Positions 59,651-64,000 of a stretch of DNA of 64,000 bases are shown one piece after another. The stretch spans positions 62,001 to 126,000 of the forward strand of contig JACKDW010000001.1 in the NCBI GenBank assembly GCA_020633295.1, written 5' to 3'. The stretch's first letter is position 1; each line of letters begins with the position of its first letter. A program made the position numbers and the translations under genes. The notes under the pieces are model-generated. The model saw only the letters and a list, made by a program, of their open reading frames with translations, searched no databases and was not told where the DNA came from. The DNA comes from Myxococcales bacterium. GTDB lineage: Bacteria; Myxococcota_A; Polyangia; Nannocystales; Nannocystaceae.

Positions 59651-60613
59651 ATGGATCGCCGACTCGATCGCCGCACCACGCCGGCCGCCTCGCTGCTCGC
59701 GCTCGCGCTCGTGACCGCCAACGCGCTCGCCTGTGATCCGGGGCCGCGCTCGCCCGACGAGCCCGAGCCGCGCGCCGAGCTCGCGAGCGCCCCGGCGCCC
59801 GCGAGCGAGGCGCCCGCCGAGACGCTCGCGAGCGCACAGGACGAGGACGAGGCCGAGGCGCCCGCCCCCGCGACGGTCCCCGAGGATTGGCGCCCGTGGG
59901 TCGAGGCCGAGGTCACGCGCCTGCAGGGCGCGGACCCTGCGTTCTACGATCAGCTGCGCGCGCTGCAGCCCGCCGAGACGCGCGCCGGCAGCCTGCGCTT
60001 CGTCAGCCCGCTGCTGCAGGACCCGCGCGCCGTCGCGCTGCTGCTCGATCGCCTGCAGCACGAGCCGCGCGAGCCGGCCTACCGCGCCGCGCTCGTCGAC
60101 GCGATCGCGCGCACGGGCGCCGCCGGCCTCGGCGCGCCGCTCGTCGACCTGCTCCGTGACGAGCGCGAGGCCGAGGTCCGCGTCGTGCTCGTGGCGACGC
60201 TGCGGCGCGCGAGCCCGACGCGCGGCGCCGAGGGGGTCGCGCTCGCGCTGCAGGATCCGGCGCCCGAGGTCCGACAGACCGCCGCGCGCGTCGCCGGCTA
60301 CGTCCAGGCCTCCGGCGCGCTGAGCGAGCCGCTGCGGGCCGCGCTCGCCGATCGCGAGCCCGCGGTGCGGGCCATGGCCGCGCGCGCGCTCGGGATCCAC
60401 AGAGACGCCGGCGCGACCGCGGCGCTCGTCCCCCTGCTCGACGACGACGCGGCGCTCGTGCGCCTCAACGCGCTCCGGGCCCTCGGCCGCGTCGATCTCG
60501 AGTTCACGCGCGGGCTCGGGCGGCTCGCGTCGCTGCGCGAGGACGCGGACGCCTCGGTCGCGCGCGCCGCCGCGCGGCTCGCCGACGGCGGCGCCGAGGC
60601 GGGCGCCGAGTAA
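59651..60613 (+). CDS. HEAT-repeat lipoprotein
   Basis: This 320-residue protein starts one base after the PAD stop, so the two genes form an operon. The signal SLLALALVTANALAC ends in a lipobox-like ALAC. After an Ala/Pro/Glu-rich linker (about 30-78) the rest consists of about five HEAT-like repeats (ALLLDRLQHEPREPAYRAAL, PLVDLLRDEREAEVRVVLVAT, ALQDPAPEVRQTAARVAG, ALADREPAVRAMAARALG, PLLDDDAALVRLNALRALG). HEAT arrays bind proteins. It may hold or regulate the deiminase or its substrates at the membrane, which is inferred only from the operon. Confidence 0.9.
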   Translation: MDRRLDRRTTPAASLLALALVTANALACDPGPRSPDEPEPRAELASAPAPASEAPAETLASAQDEDEAEAPAPATVPEDWRPWVEAEVTRLQGADPAFYDQLRALQPAETRAGSLRFVSPLLQDPRAVALLLDRLQHEPREPAYRAALVDAIARTGAAGLGAPLVDLLRDEREAEVRVVLVATLRRASPTRGAEGVALALQDPAPEVRQTAARVAGYVQASGALSEPLRAALADREPAVRAMAARALGIHRDAGATAALVPLLDDDAALVRLNALRALGRVDLEFTRGLGRLASLREDADASVARAAARLADGGAEAGAE

Positions 60614-60616
60614 CTC

Positions 60617-61471
60617 ATGTCCCAGAGGACACGGCCTGTCCACCATGACCGAGACGCCATCTTGAACGCCGCGGGGGAGCGCGGGCGCCTCTCGGTCGGC
60701 GCCCAGCGGCTCGAGTACCTGCGCCTGCCCGGCGACCCCGCGCGGCCGCTGCTCGTGCTGCTGCACGAGGGGCTCGGCTGCGTCGCGCTGTGGCGCGACG
60801 TCCCGCAGGCGCTCGCGGCGACGACGGGCTGCGGCGTGCTCGTCTACAGCCGCGCCGGCTACGGCGGCTCGAGCCCGTGCGCGCTGCCCCGGCCGCTGCG
60901 CTACATGGAGGACCACGCGCTGGAGGTGCTGCCCCCGCTGCTCGCCCAGCTCGACGCGCGCGCGCTCGTGCTCGTCGGTCACAGCGACGGCGGCTCGATC
61001 GCCGCGGTGCACGCCGGCGCCCGCCCGGACCCGCGGCTCGCGGGCGTCGTGCTGCTCGCCCCGCACTTCTTCGCCGAGCCGATCAGCGTGGCCGCGATCC
61101 GCAGGGCGACCCGCGCCTTCGAAGAGGACGACCTGCGTGAGCGGCTCGCCAAGTACCACAAGGACAACGTCGACTGCGCGTTCCGGGGCTGGGCCGACTC
61201 GTGGCTGCACCCCGACTTCCTGCGCTGGGACCTGCGCCCTTTCTTGCCGACGATCCGAGCGCCGACGCTCGTGATCCAGGGCGAGGACGACGAGTACGGC
61301 ACCAAGGCGCAGGTCGAGACCGCGACGGCGCTGATCAAGGCGCCGATCGCCGCCCACCTGCTCCCGGCCTGCGGGCACGCGCCGCACAAGGATCAGCGCG
61401 AGACGGTGCTGCGGCTGATCGCGGAGTTCGTCGCCGCGCGCTGCGGCGCCGCGAACGTCACGGCGCCATGA
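60617..61471 (+). CDS. alpha/beta hydrolase
   Basis: This 284-residue enzyme has the alpha/beta-hydrolase fold: oxyanion segment LLHEGLGCVALW, nucleophile Ser123 in VGHSDGGS, acid Asp224 or Asp225 in GEDDEYG and His254 in CGHAPH. The sequence most resembles small esterase or C-C-hydrolase-type members. It has no signal peptide, so it acts in the cytoplasm. It starts three bases after the HEAT gene stop and is likely the third gene of the PAD operon. The substrate is unknown. Confidence 0.92.
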   Translation: MSQRTRPVHHDRDAILNAAGERGRLSVGAQRLEYLRLPGDPARPLLVLLHEGLGCVALWRDVPQALAATTGCGVLVYSRAGYGGSSPCALPRPLRYMEDHALEVLPPLLAQLDARALVLVGHSDGGSIAAVHAGARPDPRLAGVVLLAPHFFAEPISVAAIRRATRAFEEDDLRERLAKYHKDNVDCAFRGWADSWLHPDFLRWDLRPFLPTIRAPTLVIQGEDDEYGTKAQVETATALIKAPIAAHLLPACGHAPHKDQRETVLRLIAEFVAARCGAANVTAP

Positions 61472-61479
61472 TCTCGCGC

Positions 61480-61592
61480 GCGAGGTAGCCCCGGCACACC
61501 AGCTGTCGTCGTCTTCCCGGCCCGCGGCGCGCCGTGATAGACGACGCGCAGCAGAAACTCGTCGGGCTCGTCGGGATCGTCCGCCGGCCGGC
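61480..61592 (-). pseudogene. possible remnant of a small GTPase gene (P-loop fragment)
   Basis: Between two convergent genes, the minus strand encodes DEFLLRVVYHGAPRAGKTTT. This fits the first strand and Walker A motif (GxxxxGKT) of a small GTPase such as those of the MglA type. The frame then continues into the 3' end of the hydrolase gene without GTPase motifs, and no start codon fits. It may be a leftover after a deletion, or a chance match. Confidence 0.25.
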
Positions 61593-63803
61593 TCAGCCGC
61601 GCGCTCCCGGCCAGGAGTCCTGCACGCCCTGCGGCGTGCGCCGGACCGGGTTGCGCGGGCGCTCGTAGCGGGCGCAGAACTTGTCCCACAGCGCGCCGAC
61701 GCGGCGGACCTCGCCGTCCGCGATCCCTACGGACATGTCCCGAAGCTCAACCTTGATGTCGTCGCAGCGCTGCCACCCCGACTCGTCTGACCACGAGCCG
61801 GCGCCGCCGAAGCCCGAGGGCAGCGGGCGCATCGCCATCTCGGAGAGGCCGTCAGCCCAGCGCATCAGCAGCCGGCCCTTGCGCACGTTGGCGGACTCGC
61901 CGGCGATGTCGCCGAGCGTCCAGGCCTGCTCCTCGACCATCTCCTGCCCGGTCTCCGGGTCCTCGTACTCGATGGTCAGCATCACCTGGTCCTGCGGGCG
62001 CAGGCGCCCGCCGCGAGCCATGAGATCCGAGAGGAACAGCTGCGAGGTGTTCGCGAAGTAGTGGATGGACTGCACGTCCTCCTTCACGACCGAGCTCTCC
62101 TCGCCGTAGAACACGTTCATGCGCAGCGAGGGCGGCAGGTGCAGGCGGAAGTGCACGTCGCCCGCGGTCGTCTCGATCATCGAGATGAAGCGGGCGCCGA
62201 ACACCGCGTCGACCTCGGCCTCGGAGCCGAGGAACACGTAGGCGCCGCGGCCCTTCTCGGTGAGCTTGTCGAGCAGGCTGTCGTTGAAGGTGCGGCCGAC
62301 GCCGACGCCCGAGAGCCGGATCCGGCGCTGGTCGTAGTACTTGCCGATCATCGAGATCAGGCGCTCGTCGGTCACGCCGGTGTTGGCGAGCGCGTCGGTG
62401 ACGAGCACGACGCGGTTGGTGTAGGTCGGCTGATAGGCGCGATCGGCCAGCTCGTAGCCGCGCGTGAGCCCGAGGTGGATGTCGGTCGCGCCGCGCGGGC
62501 GCAGGCCGTCGATCGCCTGCTGGAGCACGCGCGGGTCGTCGCGGCCGACGACGAAGTTCTCGATCGGCGTGCACATCGCGTGGTCGAACAGCGCCATGTG
62601 CACGATGTCGCCGCGCTTGAGCTGCCCCGTCATCTGCTGCAGGCCGCGCTTGAGGTAGTCCATGCGCCCCTCGTCCTGCATCGAGCCCGAGCGGTCGATG
62701 ACCAGCGAGAGGTTCGCGTTGCGCCGCGAGTTGAGGTCCAGCGGCCGCCCGCGGACCGCGAGCGCGAGCGTGTAGATGCCCTCGTCGTGGGGCACCGGCG
62801 CGATCTCGGCGCGGATCGAGAAGTCGTCCTCGGGCGCCACCGCGTCGCTCTCGAACGAGAAGTAGTTGAGCAGCTCGTGCGGCCGGATGTGCTCGAGCGG
62901 CACCGGCAGGAAGTTGTCGATCGCGAACATCACCCGCTGCGCCGACGACAGGCTCATGGTGTCGTCGTTCGAGAGGTAGATGGCCGCGCCCCAGTCCTCG
63001 TACTGATCGTCGGGGTCGGGCTCCGGCTCGGCCTGCGCGATCGCGAGGGAGTCGCCGGCGTCGTCGAAGTCCGCGGGCGCCTCCTCGGCCTCGGCCATCT
63101 CCACGGGCGCCGACGTCTTCTCGGACTCGCGCTTGCGCTTGCGATCACGTCGCCGCTCGGCGCGGTCGTCTCGCTTCGACTCCGTGGCGACGCTGCGCGT
63201 CGGCTCGGGCGCAGGCGCGCTCGCGGGCGGCGGGGCCATGTCGCCGCCGGCCATGTTGTCGAGCGAGGTGCCGGCCCCGCCCCCCGGCGCGCCGCCGAAG
63301 GGATCGTTGAGATCGGCCGACGGCGCGCGCTTCTTCTCCGGCGACTTCGTCGCCGGCTTGGCGTCCTTCTTGGCGTCCTTCGGCTTGCTGGGCGACGGGT
63401 TGTAGGGCACGTGGCGCCCCGATCCGACGCTGCCGCGCTTGGGTCGCGACGAGCTCGAGGGACGCGGCGCCGAGCCGCCGCTCGCGATCGCGGGCTCGCG
63501 CGAGCGCCCGTAGCACTGGTCGATGTGGTTGACGAGCTTGGGCAGGCTCGCCAGATCCGGGGGCGGCGGCGCGCCCGGGCGGTTGCGCGGCGGGTGCTGA
63601 CGCGGATTAAAGTGGTGCGGCGGCGCGTTGTAGCCCTGGTCGCCCGGATCGCTGACCGTGATCGGGTAGCCGCCGCCGGTGTTGGGATCGCCTGGGGCCA
63701 CCGGGCCCTGCTTCGCCTGGCACCCGCCGAGCATCAGCGGGGCCGCGAGCGCCGCGACCCAGCAAAACCACCTGTGCGCTCCTGTGTTCTTGTTGCTCTT
63801 CAT
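61593..63803 (-). CDS. vWA-domain lipoprotein (YfbK-like)
   Basis: This 736-residue protein starts at ATG 63803 with GGGGAGC upstream. The lipobox is LMLGGC. Residues about 30-260 are Pro/Gly/Lys/Asp-rich low complexity. The conserved region starts FLPVPLEHIRPHELLNYFSFE, found in YfbK-like proteins. The vWA domain follows with a full MIDAS (DRSGSM, a Thr in GATDIHLG, Asp in LVTDALAN). A C-terminal region has SGVGVGRTFNDSLLDKLTEKG and SLRMNVFYGEES. It should bind a partner through the metal site at the outer or inner membrane. Convergent with the hydrolase gene. Confidence 0.93.
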   Translation of the reverse strand: MKSNKNTGAHRWFCWVAALAAPLMLGGCQAKQGPVAPGDPNTGGGYPITVSDPGDQGYNAPPHHFNPRQHPPRNRPGAPPPPDLASLPKLVNHIDQCYGRSREPAIASGGSAPRPSSSSRPKRGSVGSGRHVPYNPSPSKPKDAKKDAKPATKSPEKKRAPSADLNDPFGGAPGGGAGTSLDNMAGGDMAPPPASAPAPEPTRSVATESKRDDRAERRRDRKRKRESEKTSAPVEMAEAEEAPADFDDAGDSLAIAQAEPEPDPDDQYEDWGAAIYLSNDDTMSLSSAQRVMFAIDNFLPVPLEHIRPHELLNYFSFESDAVAPEDDFSIRAEIAPVPHDEGIYTLALAVRGRPLDLNSRRNANLSLVIDRSGSMQDEGRMDYLKRGLQQMTGQLKRGDIVHMALFDHAMCTPIENFVVGRDDPRVLQQAIDGLRPRGATDIHLGLTRGYELADRAYQPTYTNRVVLVTDALANTGVTDERLISMIGKYYDQRRIRLSGVGVGRTFNDSLLDKLTEKGRGAYVFLGSEAEVDAVFGARFISMIETTAGDVHFRLHLPPSLRMNVFYGEESSVVKEDVQSIHYFANTSQLFLSDLMARGGRLRPQDQVMLTIEYEDPETGQEMVEEQAWTLGDIAGESANVRKGRLLMRWADGLSEMAMRPLPSGFGGAGSWSDESGWQRCDDIKVELRDMSVGIADGEVRRVGALWDKFCARYERPRNPVRRTPQGVQDSWPGARG

Positions 63804-64000
63804 CACCAGCTCCCCGGGATGCCCGCGGCGCGCGGGCGCGACGCGCCGTGAGGCCGCGGTCATCAGCCCCTGAACGACGCGAGCTCGCCCACCATGACAC
63901 CCCCTCGCGAAAAATCGCAGCGGAAAAACCGTGTCAACCGCGCGCGCGCGCCCGCGAGCCCCGGCAAGCCTTGCACGGGGACGCGCCGACGTCCGCGGCG
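63804..64000. other. upstream region of the vWA lipoprotein gene at the right edge
   Basis: About 200 bases with no supported gene. An A-rich patch (CGAAAAAT...GGAAAAACC, near 63907-63930) stands out and may be part of the minus-strand promoter, although no box is clear. Confidence 0.35.

Overview
The window is a very GC-rich bacterial chromosome segment, about 70% G+C by eye. It most likely comes from a myxobacterium (Myxococcota), probably of the Nannocystis/Plesiocystis/Enhygromyxa group. The reasons are two proteins with MYXO-CTERM-like tails (GC-x-hydrophobic-RRRR), many lipoproteins whose lipidated Cys is followed by Ser/Thr/Asp/Gly-rich linkers, an abundance of vWA, FHA, WD40 and Ser/Thr-kinase proteins, and a TonB-dependent receptor carrying its own TonB-like domain. 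I saw no phage, insertion sequence, CRISPR array or rRNA. The one RNA gene I can call firmly is a selenocysteine tRNA.

Layout. 1-3.3 kb: two secreted envelope proteins, then the rplU-rpmA-obgE operon behind a strong sigma-70-type promoter. 3.3-8.3 kb: a MYXO-CTERM metalloprotease-like protein, a lytic transglycosylase, an ABC-F ATPase and a TIMP/netrin-like MYXO-CTERM protein. 8.4-13.1 kb: P5C dehydrogenase (pruA), a pair of related small lipoproteins, dnaJ and another lipoprotein. 13.1-17.4 kb: tRNA-Sec, an unusual AGCS-like membrane protein and a zinc-protease lipoprotein. 17.5-22.5 kb: two DUF4139 (MuiA-like) proteins and two small heat-shock proteins. 22.7-32.6 kb: a TonB-box-independent-looking TonB/receptor fusion, then divergently a two-gene module (metallophosphoesterase-ATPase plus ATPase-TM-WD40) ending in a perfect 12-bp minisatellite. 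32.8-42.9 kb: a Ca2+/Na+ antiporter, an FHA-DUF898 protein, a vWA lipoprotein, a Ser/Thr kinase, a ferritin-like lipoprotein, truA and a caspase-like candidate. 43-47 kb: a hybrid histidine kinase and a degenerate LytM protein. 47-57.8 kb: a structured RNA candidate, many secreted proteins, a penicillin-acylase homologue, a MATE exporter and a DUF6159 membrane protein. 57.9-63.8 kb: a lipoprotein peptidylarginine deiminase with a HEAT protein and a hydrolase, then a vWA lipoprotein.

The genes are mostly single transcription units or short operons serving the cell envelope, secretion, signalling and protein quality control. Three features of the whole window stand out. (i) Six genes, most of them for lipoproteins, have a TANNNT box exactly six bases before the ATG, as expected for leaderless mRNAs; the tRNA-Sec gene has the same spacing before its mature 5' end. 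(ii) Five tandem arrays with a 12-bp period all sit at or just past the 3' end of a gene. (iii) Several proteins look like catalytically altered members of enzyme families (QExxH protease, LytM without its metal ligands, pseudo-receiver). The best candidate for a little-described system is the metallophosphoesterase/WD40 ATPase pair at 25,984-32,351.
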